A stretch of DNA of 64,000 bases from Raphanus sativus (Eukaryota > Streptophyta > Magnoliopsida > Brassicales > Brassicaceae), in the NCBI RefSeq assembly GCF_000801105.2, contig NC_079516.1, positions 45,674,908-45,738,907 of the forward strand. Reading direction: 5' to 3'. The translations under genes and the position numbers were made by a program. This document shows positions 1 to 11,733 of the stretch, piece by piece. The notes beneath the pieces were generated by a model, which saw only the letters and a list, made by a program, of their open reading frames with translations, ran no database searches and was not told where the DNA came from. Every line of letters begins with the position of its first letter. Within the stretch, counting starts at the first letter, position 1.

Positions 1-406
1 ATGATCCATCTAGATTCGTTTCTCCATCTAGATGAGCCATCTAAATGAACCATTTGAATGAGTTATATGTTTGTTTCTCCATTTGTAGTTTTCATTCAAA
101 TGAATTTGATATACAAATTACATATATACCCTTGTTTTGAATTAATCATATGTTTGATATACCCTTATTAAAATTTGCATTCTGATATTTATAAATTTAT
201 AAGTTTCAAATATTTAAATTTGCATTTTTACATTCATAAATTCATAGATTTATAAGTTTCATAAATGAGATCCAACATTATAGAATGTAATAAAGTTTCA
301 AAATATTTTAATCTAGAAGATGAGAATCCACATATTAACATAATGTGATATAAAGTTTCAAGATATTTAAATCTAAAAAATGAAAACCCACATAACATAA
401 TGCGAT

Positions 407-470
407 ATAAAGTTTCAAAAGCAACAGCAATAAAGTTTCAAAAGCAACAGCAATAAAGTTTCAAAAGCAT
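407..470. repeat. Short tandem repeat, 23-bp period
   Basis: Two full copies and one partial copy of a 23-bp unit beginning ATAAAGTTTCAAAAGC. The motif AAAGTTTCAA also recurs without strict spacing between about 290 and 420. The rest of 1-900 is AT-rich DNA in which I see no gene. Confidence 0.85.
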
Positions 471-960
471 TGGTAACAAGGTTTTAAAGATAAACAAAGT
501 CTATCAAAATTTAATTTTTTTATGTATTTTAGTATATAAAGTATTCTGCTTGAACCAATTTTAAAAATGTTTTTACAAGGTATATATGGTAATGTTTTAA
601 CATTTATTATTTTATTTTAAATTTAAATAATTTTTAATAATGAAACATATAATATTTTATAAAGGATAAAAATTGTGATTTTGTGATTATTTTAATATAT
701 TGATTAACAAAATTAAAAAAATCATTCAAGATTTAGATTTTTTTTTAAAGTATTTTACTATATCAAATATTTAGCTTGAACAAATTTTAAAAATATTTAT
801 ATGTATGATAATTTCTTATCATGTATTATTTTGTTTAAAATTTAAATTTTTCATAATCAAATATATAGTATTTTACAAAAGATAAAAAATGCATGATAAC
901 TATGACATATGATCTACTTAGTGTTGGGTTTGCGGGTCGACCCTCTCCAACCCGCCATGC

Positions 961-1135
961 CAGTGGCGAATGTAGGATTTTTTTAATATGGGGATAAATC
1001 ATGTATAAATACAAATTTAAGGGTAAAATATAAAATTTAAAGGAAAAATAACTAAATTTTGGGTTGAGTTACAAAGAATTTAGAATTTTTGTGGGGGCAA
1101 GTGCCACCTCATTAACACAAGTAGGTTTGCCACTG
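961..1135. mobile_element. MITE-like element with CAGTGGCG-type ends
   Basis: This stretch starts CAGTGGCGAATGTAGGA and ends GTTTGCCACTG, so its termini are imperfect inverted repeats. They resemble the termini of the 219-bp element at 11171-11389. No clear 8-bp target duplication is visible here, so either the insertion is old or the edges are slightly wrong. The DNA around it (920-960 and 1136-1560) looks like one unit split by the insertion. It is rich in GGGTT/CCGC motifs and has no credible gene. Confidence 0.5.
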
Positions 1136-2908
1136 CTCGTTGCGGATTGAATCATTTTTAATTTAAAATTTTGACTTTTTGATCCACAAGTAGAAAAAAT
1201 AATATCTGCATTCGCTCCGGTTAAAGCGGCCAATCCACGGGACCCACAATATTGTTAAAAAGAATAATTATTATTATTATTTTGCATATTTTATTAATAT
1301 TTTTTAAAACAATATAAATAATATATTTTAATTACAATTTATATAAATATTCATAATTTTAATTATTTTTAATAAGAAATAATGTTTAAAAAGTTTTTTT
1401 TATTAATTTTGCATATTGACGGGTATCCGCAACCGCTCTCCGTAAAATATACTCGAACCACATCCGTACTTTCCCTACATATTTTCAAATATGTTGATCC
1501 GTACCCACTCCACATCCACTCCGCAGGGACGGGGTTTGGCCCCACGGATAAATAATCAAATTTCAAGCCTAGATCATCCTACCTCTAAAACATATTGAAA
1601 TTCTTCAAAACATATTTTATATAGAATAAATAGTATAATAAACTAACATAAATTTACAACTGCAAAATGTTAATTAATGTATATATACTAAAATCAAATA
1701 GTTTTGTATTTAAGGAAAATGTATCGTTAAATAGAAAGAAAAACAATTTTTTTGTAAATTAATAAAGACAATTATCTCAAATATCCGTTTTTAAGTTTTT
1801 GTCACAAAATAGCATTCAAAATATAAAATGACCAAAATAACCTCTTTTTATTTTTCAAAATTTTAATATTTAACTTTTATTTTTTGAAATTTGAAACTCA
1901 TACCCAAAATCTATTCTATTAATTCTTCAGCATGACCAATTGATATATGTTATGTCCAACAACTATTTTTTCATGTAACCTACTTTAAAAAAAAACTAAC
2001 TCTTTTATAACTGCATCTACATGTATTTCTACCTGTTACGTGTAGTATATCGTTACTTTTTATTTCTTTCCTATATTCTAGGAACCACTAACTCTCATCC
2101 ATAAAACTTATATTTTATTTATTTCATTTTAAAGTTGTTTTGTTTGATTAACCAATGCAGATTCTGTTAAAATTTTATTTTATTTTAGTGTAGAGATCAC
2201 GAGTGTGGTTCATCATAACTTCTTTATACTCAGTCAAAAATGCAGAATGTTGAAAAAATTCTGTATAGTGTTAATTTGTGTAAAATCCTATTTATTCTTA
2301 ATTGTTTGTGGTTTTTAATATCTTATTTATTCTTAATTGTTTGTGAATTTTAATATAAATTAGATTTCACCCCGTCCTTTCAAGAGCGAGTATATTTTTG
2401 TTTTAAGTTTTTGTGAGAAATTTTAATTTTTATATTTTCATTTTTGTAATCATATGTGTATTTAATATTAGTTTAATTTAATATAAGTTTTAGTAACTAT
2501 ATTGAATATGTCAAGTTGCATAACTATATTTTTTTGCTATATGCATTTCAAAAATTATTTTTAAACTTATTCATAGATATTACGATATATTATATTTTTT
2601 TAATAGTTACCTAATATATTTAGTCAAGAATATTTGTATTCAAAAAAATCCGATTTGGAACCGACCCGAAAATCAAAATCTCATACTCTGTTAGACATGC
2701 TTATATATTCGAAACGATTATTAAAATGTTAAATTTGAAAACCAATCATACTCAATCCGCACCGAAAACCGAACAAGTTTTTTGAAAAGTATTTGAATAT
2801 TTAATTTTTAATATTCTGTTAATTATATATATATGGGTTAATATGATCTTTTAATAACTTTAAGTAAAATCATATTTAAAAATACTTTACAATCAAAAGA
2901 AAATAATA
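1136..2908. other. AT-rich intergenic DNA with Helitron 5'-end-like motif
   Basis: I see no gene. At about 1915 the sequence TCTATTAATTCTTCAGCATG followed by ACCAATTGAT matches the start-like motif at 6161. Both resemble the 5' terminus (TC...) of Brassicaceae Helitrons. A matching 3' hairpin was not assigned with certainty. Confidence 0.4.
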
Positions 2909-3469
2909 TCAATACTATTAAATTTTGTACATGTCCAATTTATGTTAGTTAAGTCCAACAAAAAAAAAGATATATATAACTGCTTATATGCTCATATAAA
3001 TATAACTATTTAACCTTTAACTTTATTTAGAAAAAAACACGCCAACAACTAATTGGTCGAAAAGACTATTTTTATTATAAATATATATTTTTATAATAAT
3101 TAAAATAAATAATGATTATTAAAATATATATAATCCGTGGATGACCATAAAATTAAGCGGAGCGGATGCAAATACCAAATTATTTTTTTGTGGGTTGTGT
3201 AGGTCATATTTTTAACCAAAACAAAATTGCAAACCCGCGGGTTGGCGGGTCAGCGGGCGAGTACGACCCGCAACCCAGTCTTAGCCGTACGTATACCGGA
3301 TCAATTTTTAAACTGTTATTATTTAATAAAATATATTTTGATTAAAATTTATACACAAACTATGATTATAAAAAAATAAAAGTATAATCAGAAATAAAAA
3401 AATAAATATCAAAAAATAAATTTCAAACAAAAAATATACCCGCCTTTTTAAGGGCGGGTCAAAATCTAA
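2909..3469 (+). mobile_element. Short non-autonomous Helitron (561 bp)
   Basis: The left end reads A|TCAATACTATTAAATTTTG. The right end has a GC hairpin (CCCGCC, loop, GGCGGG at about 3440-3459) followed by TCAAAATCTAA|T. This gives the Helitron signature of a 5' TC, a short hairpin a few bases from a CTRR 3' end, and insertion between A and T. The interior is AT-rich and has no Rep/helicase coding sequence. Confidence 0.65.
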
Positions 3470-4689
3470 TCCACCTCTTAATTCTAAACCCTAAATATAA
3501 ATTAGTTAACCCAAATGGTAAAAATACATATTTTACCTTTTAATAAAATTTCTTCTGATCATTTTTCCTCTTTAAATGCTATTTTTGTGAAGATAAACTA
3601 AAAAGATCTATCCAAAAAAATTCTCAATTAAATAACTCTAAAATTAATAAAATATCAAAATTTCAACATTATTAATTTAAATAGTTTTTACTGTATTAAA
3701 GCCACGAGGGTTGTGATAGAAATCGGATATATATTATTATATCATATGTGCGATATTTAAAACTTAAATTTTGCTAGATTTTAGGAATGATATAGGTGGG
3801 AACGTCCTTTTCTGGTACTTTAAAATCGATTGCCATATTATTCAAATTTACAAACTTTGGAATGATATTGGAGAGTTAATCACGCTAAGGTAGTAGATAT
3901 TGTAGTATCTGTTTTATTATTTAAATGGCAATGCTGACAAAAAAAATATATTTAAATGGCAATCAGTTTTAACGGTAGCAAAATACACGGAAGCGAATCA
4001 CTAATATCCCAAAAGATGTTAAAATGTTCGGAATCACTAATATCCCAAAAGATGTTTAAACGGTAGCAAACCATTAATCCAATTACCATATACATATATG
4101 AAAACATTTAATAGAATATATTTCTCAAAAAAAACATTTAATAGAATACGCCAACAAAATATCTTGAAGATCCAATTTGAAAACATTTAATAAAATACGC
4201 CAAGAAAATATCTTGAAGACCCAATTTTAAATGTACATTAAATCCAATAAATACAAATTTTCAATGGTCAACAACTATACTTTCCAAAAATACATTACAA
4301 ACAATCAATTATACATAACGAAAGCGTTACTGCAATAAATAACGTATATTTCTTTTTCAAAAACATAACTCCACACATATTCGATCAAATCAAACCCTCG
4401 CCTACTACATATAAAATATGAGCCTCCCTCAAGAACTCTTCCAAACAAAAAAAAAACAAAACACTCAGAAAATCACAATGGCCTCTCTCTAAACTCTTAC
4501 TCCTGGAAACAAAAATCCAAAACTGAAATTACTCCACATGTAGCAAAGATCTCCAGATCCGCAGTCCACAAATCATGGCAGCAATCCCTCCTCTTGCCAG
4601 CTCTGCCACCAACCCTCTCCTATATAGAAACATCAATCTCCATCCCTAACCATTCACTCACTAGCATTGTTACACAGGTACAACGATCT
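3470..4689. other. Intergenic region without recognisable gene
   Basis: AT-rich sequence with short internal direct repeats near 3990-4070 (AATCACTAATATCCCAAAAG occurs twice) and near 4120-4210 (AAAACATTTAATAGAATA variants). The C-rich stretch 4395-4680 may be leader or promoter remnant of the F-box fragment that follows, but no coding exon is secure there. Confidence 0.5.
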
Positions 4690-4964
4690 TATGTAGTGAT
4701 GCCTCACCAGTGGTAACTTGAAGGCTCATTACGTAATTGGGATACAAGAGCATTTCCATAAAAACAACATAAATGGGGTTGCCACATCTACGCATCGCAG
4801 CAGAAGGTTCGAACTACAATGTTATTTACCTTTATGGTCTAATAATGTTATGTAGGGGAGATCCGGCAATCGGACAAACAATGAGAGACACACTTGGATG
4901 GAGAGAAAACAAAACACGAGTAGACACTTGCCGGAAAAGATCAAACAATCAATCCATAGAGTAA
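4690..4964 (+). pseudogene. F-box family (At1g67623-like) C-terminal fragment
   Basis: The translated stretch holds NLKAHYVIGIQEHFHKNN in one frame and then GLPHLRIAAEGSNYNVIYLY and GLIMLCRGD in the next frame (open 4773-4964). It ends with a segment like GWRENKTR. The order of a 'HY..G...YFH..N' segment, 'GL.HL..AAEGS', 'YLYG.LMLCRG' and 'GWREN' is what I recall from a small crucifer F-box family with an Sel1-like C-terminal part. The F-box itself is absent, and at least one single-base frameshift separates the two blocks. I therefore read it as a decayed fragment. Assignment is from memory only; the family name is moderately certain and function is presumably lost. Confidence 0.5.
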
Positions 4965-5443
4965 GAATCACAAGATTTGAGACTTACATGACAACATACA
5001 TGAAGACAAGGACAACCATAACATGTCATCAAGCCAACATTGACAATCAGTGTGACACATGTTATTATTATAAGTAAATTACAAAATTTATTTTCACTAT
5101 TTAGCCATATTATGTAACTACCGCATTTCATATCTCTATATCCATTATCAGTTATCAAATTTAAATAAATTCTTCTTAATCTATCTCTCAATCGGATGCA
5201 GAAATTAGTATTCAACACTTTCAGCCCATCTAAACAAAAAAAAAACAGGAACTACATGATCACGTATACCAAAAGGAAACACATGATCATGAAGGCGACT
5301 CAAGATGTATATCAAAGCAACTACTCTATAACTCTATTGTAGGTTGCATTCAGCAAATAACAGTGAGAAAGGGAATTTAATAATACAAAGCAAGAATGGT
5401 ATTTTTAATCTCCTTTCCAAAGAACAAAGGTATTTAATCTGTT

Positions 5444-6030
5444 CTACTTCTTGAGTACGAACCAAATACCGAAAATAATGATTCCCAAAAAGGAAACACA
5501 AAACAAGATGCGTTGCCACATTGGTAGCGGCCGTAGAGCCCTTAGGTCAGGGGCATGTCCATGAGAGCAACCTCCAGCCTCGGCTCCACACTGGTAGCAA
5601 AATTCATGACCACGTCTAACGATTGCAATAATGCTTAATCAGATTTTACACATTAAAACAAATTCGAAAGGGAAGTGTGACTATATAGAGATGATACCTG
5701 CACTTTACGCGGATGCAGCCTCGAGAAAGTTCAATCATGTGTTGACACTCCGCATTGACGCCACATTTTCTTGTCTGCTAGAGCTTTTAGCTTTCCATCG
5801 TTTTCTGTCGGATTTGGATGCAACCTCTTGTAATGGTCGCACAACATATTACTATGCCACGGAACTTTACAGTTGATGCAAAAGGGTTCACCGCATTTAA
5901 CGCAGCCTCTCCTAACTCCAGCTTCTTTAGTAGATTTCCAGATCTCCGTTTTGGGACATCAAAGCAGAACACCTAGGCTTTGGATAGATTCTCTCCGATA
6001 CAGGAATTGAATCCTCTTTAATCCTCTTTT
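5444..6030 (-). pseudogene. RBR/IBR-type RING E3 ligase fragment
   Basis: Read on the minus strand, the first exon (about 6030-5698) encodes an IBR zinc domain: RGCVKCGEPFCINCKVPWHS, then a segment with KRLHPNPTEN, then MWRQCGVCQHMIELSRGCI. A GT-AG intron (5697-5616) follows. The second exon (5615-5444) encodes GHEFCYQCGAEAGGCSHGH and a short hydrophobic tail ending at a TAG. RBR ligases pass ubiquitin through a catalytic cysteine in RING2, and the Cys pairs here fit the IBR/RING2 part. Signs of decay are a frameshift and in-frame stop upstream of the IBR (near 5935-5950), a Cys-to-Arg change next to GHEF, a lost Cys in the upstream CP motif, and no RING1 exon. No promoter or start was found. 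It is a fragment, probably non-functional. Confidence 0.65.
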
Positions 6031-6160
6031 CCAAATGACAGGCCTCTTAGGAGAACATAAATATCTCAATTAGAGTTAAAAAAAATGGGGATCAGGCAAT
6101 ATCTAAGCGAGTAGTATTTTGAATTTTCTATATATTTTCCGTTTGAAACTATCTATCTAT

Positions 6161-7033
6161 TCTATTAATTCTTCAGCATGACCAATTGATAAAAGTTGTG
6201 TCCAACTATTATTTTAATTAATGATACATATTTAAAAAATTATTAACTAGATCAAAATATATATAATGGATGTAACCGCCATTCAGTTGCATAATAATTG
6301 GGATATCATGAAACCGTCACTTAATAACTGCATATATAAATCAATAGTTGATCAAAATCGTTACTTAATATTATGATAATTAATATTAATCAAATAACTA
6401 AAAACATTAATGTTATCATAATTAATCAAACACAAACTAAAATTAAATAAATATGAGAAAAAGTGCGGGATGGCATCAACATTTTATTTGATTTTGTAAT
6501 TTTAATTTCAATACTAAAATTATTATAAGTATACTTATGACTAATATATATATATATTTATTTTTTATACTTATTTGGTTTTTGGTGCGGATCTGATGTG
6601 ATGTTGGTTTTTCGGATATAGCACTTTATGGCATGTTCGAAAATATAGGTGAGGTCTATTCAGATCCATAACCCTGATTTTCGGATCAACTTCGAATCAT
6701 TTTGTGGATACAAATATTTTTTACTAATTAAGTTAGTAACTCAAATCAATACTATTAATTTTCCAGCATGACCAATTGATAATTGTTTAGTCCATTTATT
6801 TATAATCATGTCTTCCTAATAATTAACTGCCAATATTTAACATATAGATATCTGCAAAGACATATTAGATTGTAACTGCCACTACACCACTAGACGTTTT
6901 AAGATTATCACGAAAACAACTTCTGTTTTTTAATGTTTAAAAAAATCAAACACACGCACAAATATATTAATATGCTATACAAATTCTTATATAAAATTAT
7001 GGTTTTATGGTATGTGTTATACTTTAGCATAAC

Positions 7034-7072
<39 letters not shown>

Positions 7073-8655
7073 GTATATTATTTATAGTTTGTATTGTAAC
7101 ATTTTAATAAACTAAAAAATTAGTATATTTAAAATTTAAAAATAAATCTTCAATTTGTATTCATAAATTTATGATTAGAAAGTTAATAATAAAATAGTAA
7201 TAATTAATTTCAGACATATTTACAGAAAAAATACAAAACAACACTATACATGCGCTTCAAGTACAGATCAAGATCTAATATAGGTCTAACATTTTACCGG
7301 ACCCGAAAAACCAAACTAGAACGGATCCGAAAATACAGGTTCAGATTCGAGTTTATGCTAAAATATTTATTGGATCTTTTTTTATGGGGATCCACAAGTC
7401 TCGGTTTGGATCTACGTCCTACAAGAGACCCAATCATGTATTCGAAATACTCAAAAATTATTATATATTAGGTAAATTTGGATGATTGTGTGTATTTTAG
7501 ATATTTCAGATATTTTTTTAAATTTCGGATTCAGGTTTTTAGGTATAATTTCAGGTTTCGGGTAAATTTTAGATTTCCAAAAAATATAATTTGGGTGTTC
7601 GGGTAAAATTTGAGATACCTTTCGAGTTTTCGGATCTGATTTTGTGTAAGTTTCAGATATATTTTCTCCCGGTATTTTTAGGATTTGCAGGTACTTTTTG
7701 AGTTTTTAAATTCAGTTTGGATATGTCAGGTTTTTTTCGAGTCCTATATACCCAAATCAACCCGAATCCGAAATAAAACTGAAACTACGAGTGTTTTATG
7801 TATATTAGAATTATATACTTGAACCGACAAGAGTTCGACAAGATCCTGGCCGAGCAGACCTGAAAAACTATAGATATCTATATGGATCTAAATTTTCAGG
7901 AACCGAACGATGCGGACCTAATAAGACCTGATCCGAGGACCGGATGCCTAGGCCTAATCTGAATAGATAAATATGATTACAAAAAATGGATTTATAATTA
8001 TAAAGAAACGAGTATATGCCGACCAACTTTAAATTACTATTATTTCTACAGTAAATCAAATATGTTTTGATTAAGATTTATACACATATTTTTTTTTTGT
8101 CAACAGATTTATACACATATATGACTACAAAAAATATGATTAAGAAAAAAACACAAATATTACAATTAAATATCTAGAAAAAGTTAAACAAAAAATATAC
8201 ATGTCCTTTTGAAATGGCGGGTCAGAATCTAGATTCTGAAGACCCGAATGTTCTCAAATATTTAAAAAAATAGTTTCATTTAAAATAAAAAATCATATGA
8301 ACTTTTTAAAATACACAAAAACAGATCAATATATAACGGGTCAATGACAAAAAAAATAGTTTAAAAATATTAAACTTTTTCTTTAAATTAAAATACTAAA
8401 AATAAAATCATTGTGAAATAATTCACAAGTTTAACAGCAGGTTAATAAACAAAAATCATAAAATACGAATCAGAAATTATTTGGAGTCTTCAAAATTTTG
8501 GTCATAGAACAAAAATTATTCATACAATAATTTTAGATAAATTTCATAAAATTATTAACAAAATATAATTTATCAAGTATAAAAATATTCATGACATAAA
8601 ATTAATATTTTCAACAAAAATATACCCGCCCTCTGAAGGGCGGGTCAGAATCTAG
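6161..8655 (+). mobile_element. Nested Helitron termini cluster
   Basis: Two 5'-like termini (6161 TCTATTAATTCTTCAGCATG; 6746 TCAATACTATTAATTTTCC) are followed by two 3'-like termini. One is a weakened hairpin ending TCAGAATCTAG at 8232. The other is a strong hairpin, CCCGCCC...GGGCGGG, then TCAGAATCTAG|T at 8655. The simplest reading is an inner element 6746-8232 inside an outer element ending at 8655. The pairing is inference. The interior (7250-7950) is made of diverged CGGGT/CCGAA-rich repeat and contains no Helitron proteins. Confidence 0.5.
7037..7065. repeat. (TA)n microsatellite
   Basis: An uninterrupted TA dinucleotide run inside AT-rich Helitron DNA. Confidence 0.9.
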
Positions 8656-10513
8656 TCTAATCTATTAAAACTGAAGTACATTTAGTACTTAACCCTAAAT
8701 TTTCCTAAATAATTACCAACCAATGCCACTGATATTTTTGTTATTTAGCACCATTATTAATAACCAACCTAATTCGATTGATTTACCCAAAATAATTCTT
8801 GAATATAACCATAAATAATTCTCGGTTTAATGTACCACTATAGTCATATATTCCAATTTCTCCCTAATGTGATAGAATAATCCTCATTTAATGCAAACTC
8901 GTGTGCATAAAATTAGTTATCGATGTTAAAAAATATTAAATCATCTCTATCAAAAAATTGTTTTCATGTAATATACTAAATCCAAACTAACCCATAGAAT
9001 ATGTGTTTAAATATAGTACATCTAATTATGAAATTGTATCCAGTTTTGTGTATATAATAGCATATACAGTTTTCAGTATCTAAATTTTTTATATATCATG
9101 TCTCAACATTCGCATTTTAGAATATTAATATGTAATTTATAAATAAATTTCAAAGCAAATGAAACCGGATCCCATACATTGGTTTGTATATACTGACAAT
9201 ATTCTATAACCAGCTGTCTATAATTGAGCCTGATTTTTAGGCAATCACAGTATCCAAAACGATATAAATCTTTCGAATACAATAAATATTCTTAAATGAG
9301 CAATTAGGATATTTATTTCCTATATACTAGGCTCGAGATAAAAAATAATAAAATATATCAATTTTTTTGAATGAATTCAATTTTCTTGAATAACAGTATT
9401 GGAGATACCGATTTAGTTGGAACTAAATCGATTATAGTATTATAAATATTTTGAATATCCTCTTTTTCTAAACTATTTATTTATAAAAAGAATATCTATA
9501 TTATTAAAACTGAAATACAAATTGAGTTTGTTTGAAAACATGAATATCAACTTTTAAAAAAAATAATTGAAAACATGGATATCAGTTTAAAAAAAAATTT
9601 GTTTGGAAACATATATTTATATTTTATATTATTAAAAAAGAAGTACAAATATAAAATATCTTTAAGTTTTCCAACTTATTTACAGTGACATGCCACTGAA
9701 GTAATTAAATAAACATATTTTAAGGAATCATTTTTTATTAAACTATTTCATAGATCAAATTTAACTTAATTTTTGTATTTAATATATTTCCTTAAACAAA
9801 TTAGCTATTTTAGGGATATTCAAATTTAAAATCGATTTTAATTATATTAAACTCGGATAATGTTACCATTAATTATTTTGAACAAGAATCAAGTTTAAAT
9901 TCGATATTAAACATAATTATGAATATTCCTAAAATTATGTTTAACTTACCATTAATTATTTTAAAAAATAAAATTTATATATGCTAAGATTTAAATATCT
10001 TTAAACAACTTATAGAACAATATGAAATATTTGTAAGTGAATATTAATTTTAATATAATATAATCCCACCTAATATTATATATATTTAAAAATTTCAAAC
10101 ATATACGTTTAATCATTTCAGTTACTATTAATTATTTTCAACAAGAAAATTTAAATATCTTCGTGAAACAATGTTTAATGCTTATAACCAGATATTTTGT
10201 TCCTAACGAATTTAAATCTCACCGTATTGTCCATATCTGATCAAAATATTTAAATTCTTATTACATTTGAAAAATAATTTCATGTTAAAAGAAATATTAT
10301 TCAAACATATCAATAGATCAATGTTTTGTCAAAAGTTTAGTAGCGGATACGAGTCACTACTTTCAACAGCACATAAACTATTTAATTGTTGTATTTATAA
10401 AATATTTAAAATATAACAAATATTTAAAATATAAACCAATAAACATTTAAATAATATTCATTTATATAAAAATGAAAATAACAACCCGTGCGGGCGCACG
10501 GGTCAAGCTCTAG
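8656..10513 (+). mobile_element. Helitron abutting the previous one
   Basis: The left end TCTAATCTATTAAAACTGAAG begins at the T directly after the CTAG end of the upstream element. The right end is a GC hairpin (CCCGTGCGGGCGCACGGG) followed by TCAAGCTCTAG|T. Further start-like motifs at about 9495 and 9623 (TATTATTAAAA..GAARTAC) suggest that shorter family members are nested inside. No replicase or helicase ORF is present, so it is non-autonomous. It ends about 90 bp before the first surviving NAT12 exon and may be what separates that gene from its 5' half. Confidence 0.65.
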
Positions 10514-10604
10514 TTTAAAATAAATGTGGAGTCAATTTTCTTTTACTTATCAACAATTTTGAAGCCAATGTGGAGACTTTTTGCTTAATCAGGTTATGTA
10601 TCAG

Positions 10605-11733
10605 GTTGGTTCGTACCATGCTTCTTCTCTGTTAGTAGCGTCAATGCCTCCAACTCCTGGTTGTTGTGAGTCGGGCAATAGGCCTTGAAGGTCTCACAAG
10701 TGTCCTAGCCTGTTTATGGGGTACAGGTACTGGTTCAACCACCTTAACCGAAAACGTTCACACAATCGCTGTGGCTAAAATGGGAAGCCGCAGAGTCGTT
10801 GAATTAGGCGCATGTGTTTTAGTTATATTATCCCTTGTCGGTGAGTAAGTGTTCACTGCTTATTTTAACTATATGATTTGATGATTAAAGAGAACTGAAA
10901 GTAATTTTGATATATATTCTCTGGTAAAGTTGGAGGGTTTATAGCATCGATACCTCAAGTGATGGTTGCTGCTCTTCTCTGCTTCATGTGGGCGTTTACA
11001 GCTTTAGGTCTTTCAAACTTACGTTATAGTGAAGCTGGAAGCTCGAGGAATATCATCATTGTCGGGTTATCGTTGTTCTTTTCTCTCTCTGTCCCAGCTT
11101 ACTTCCAGCAGTACGGCATTTCTCCGAACTCGAACCTCTCTGTTCCAAATTACTACCAACCTTACATTGTCAGTCGCGGACCCAGGATTAGTTTTTACCT
11201 GGGTCAAACCATGAAAAAAAAGTTTAAAATGTCAACTGTGGGATTTGAAACTGGGTTTAGGAGTGTCATCTAGAGCATTTTACCAACAAACCTAGTGATA
11301 TTTCTTTGTTCATCCATACAAAACTAAGATTTATCCATATTTAAGGTGTGTCATGTGACACCCTTTCTTCTCAAGTGGGTCCGCCACTGTACATTGTTGC
11401 TTCTCATGGACCCTTCGAAAGTCAACATAAAGGGGTATGCTACGCTTTGCCTTCAACATTCAACTTTAGAAGAAAAGGTCCCGAGCTTGTGGGAATGTTT
11501 TTTGGCAGGTGAACTATGTAGTGAACACGCTCTTATCGACGATGAACATGGTGATTGCGTTTATCATGGCTGTGATTTTGGATAATACTGTTCCTGGGAG
11601 CAAGCAAGAACGAGGGGTTTATGTTTGGCCTGATAGTGAGACTGTAACGAGAGAACCAGCACTTGCTAAAGACTATGAGCTGCCGTTTAGGGTTGGGAGG
11701 TTTTTCAGATGGGTCAAATGGGTTGGCATTTGA
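10605..11733 (+). pseudogene. NAT12: Nucleobase-ascorbate transporter (NAT12-like), 3' part, broken
   Basis: NAT proteins are multi-pass membrane carriers of the nucleobase/ascorbate family. Recognisable parts are GSYHASSLLVASMPPTPG and then VSRAIGLEGLTSVLA, the family-type block WGTGTGSTTLTENVH, and the membrane segments GGFIASIPQVMVAALLCFMW and NIIIVGLSLFFSLSVPAYFQ. The last exon (11509-11733) has LDNTVPGSKQERGVYVW and ends RWVKWVGI. Exons seem to be 10605-10840, about 10929-11434 and 11509-11733. It is broken in several ways. There is an extra T after PPTPG. The acceptor before the second exon reads TG where AG is expected. A 219-bp MITE interrupts the exon after YYQPYIV and brings stops. 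The N-terminal half is missing upstream, where Helitrons lie. The long PGSKQERG tail and the linkage to AGO5 favour NAT12. Confidence 0.85.
11171..11389. mobile_element. hAT-type MITE inserted in NAT12 exon
   Basis: The ends are CAGTCGCGGACCCAGG and, on the other strand, CAGTGGCGGACCCACTT, giving about 14-bp terminal inverted repeats. A perfect 8-bp target duplication, TACATTGT, flanks it (11163-11170 and 11390-11397). The 8-bp duplication and CAG..CTG ends point to the hAT superfamily. Removing the element and one duplication rejoins the exon in frame (…PYIV then ASHGPF…). Confidence 0.9.

Noticed and set aside
407..470. CRISPR-like short direct repeats
   Set aside because: A 23-bp head-to-tail repeat without spacers in a plant nuclear sequence is an ordinary tandem repeat.
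6933..7115. 60-codon frame spanning the TA repeat
   Set aside because: The 'IYIYIYIY' run is simply translated (TA)n.
7250..7471. 73-codon frame MRFKYRSRSNIG...
   Set aside because: It lies in a diverged CCGAAA/CGGGT-rich repeat and its composition follows the repeat, not a protein.
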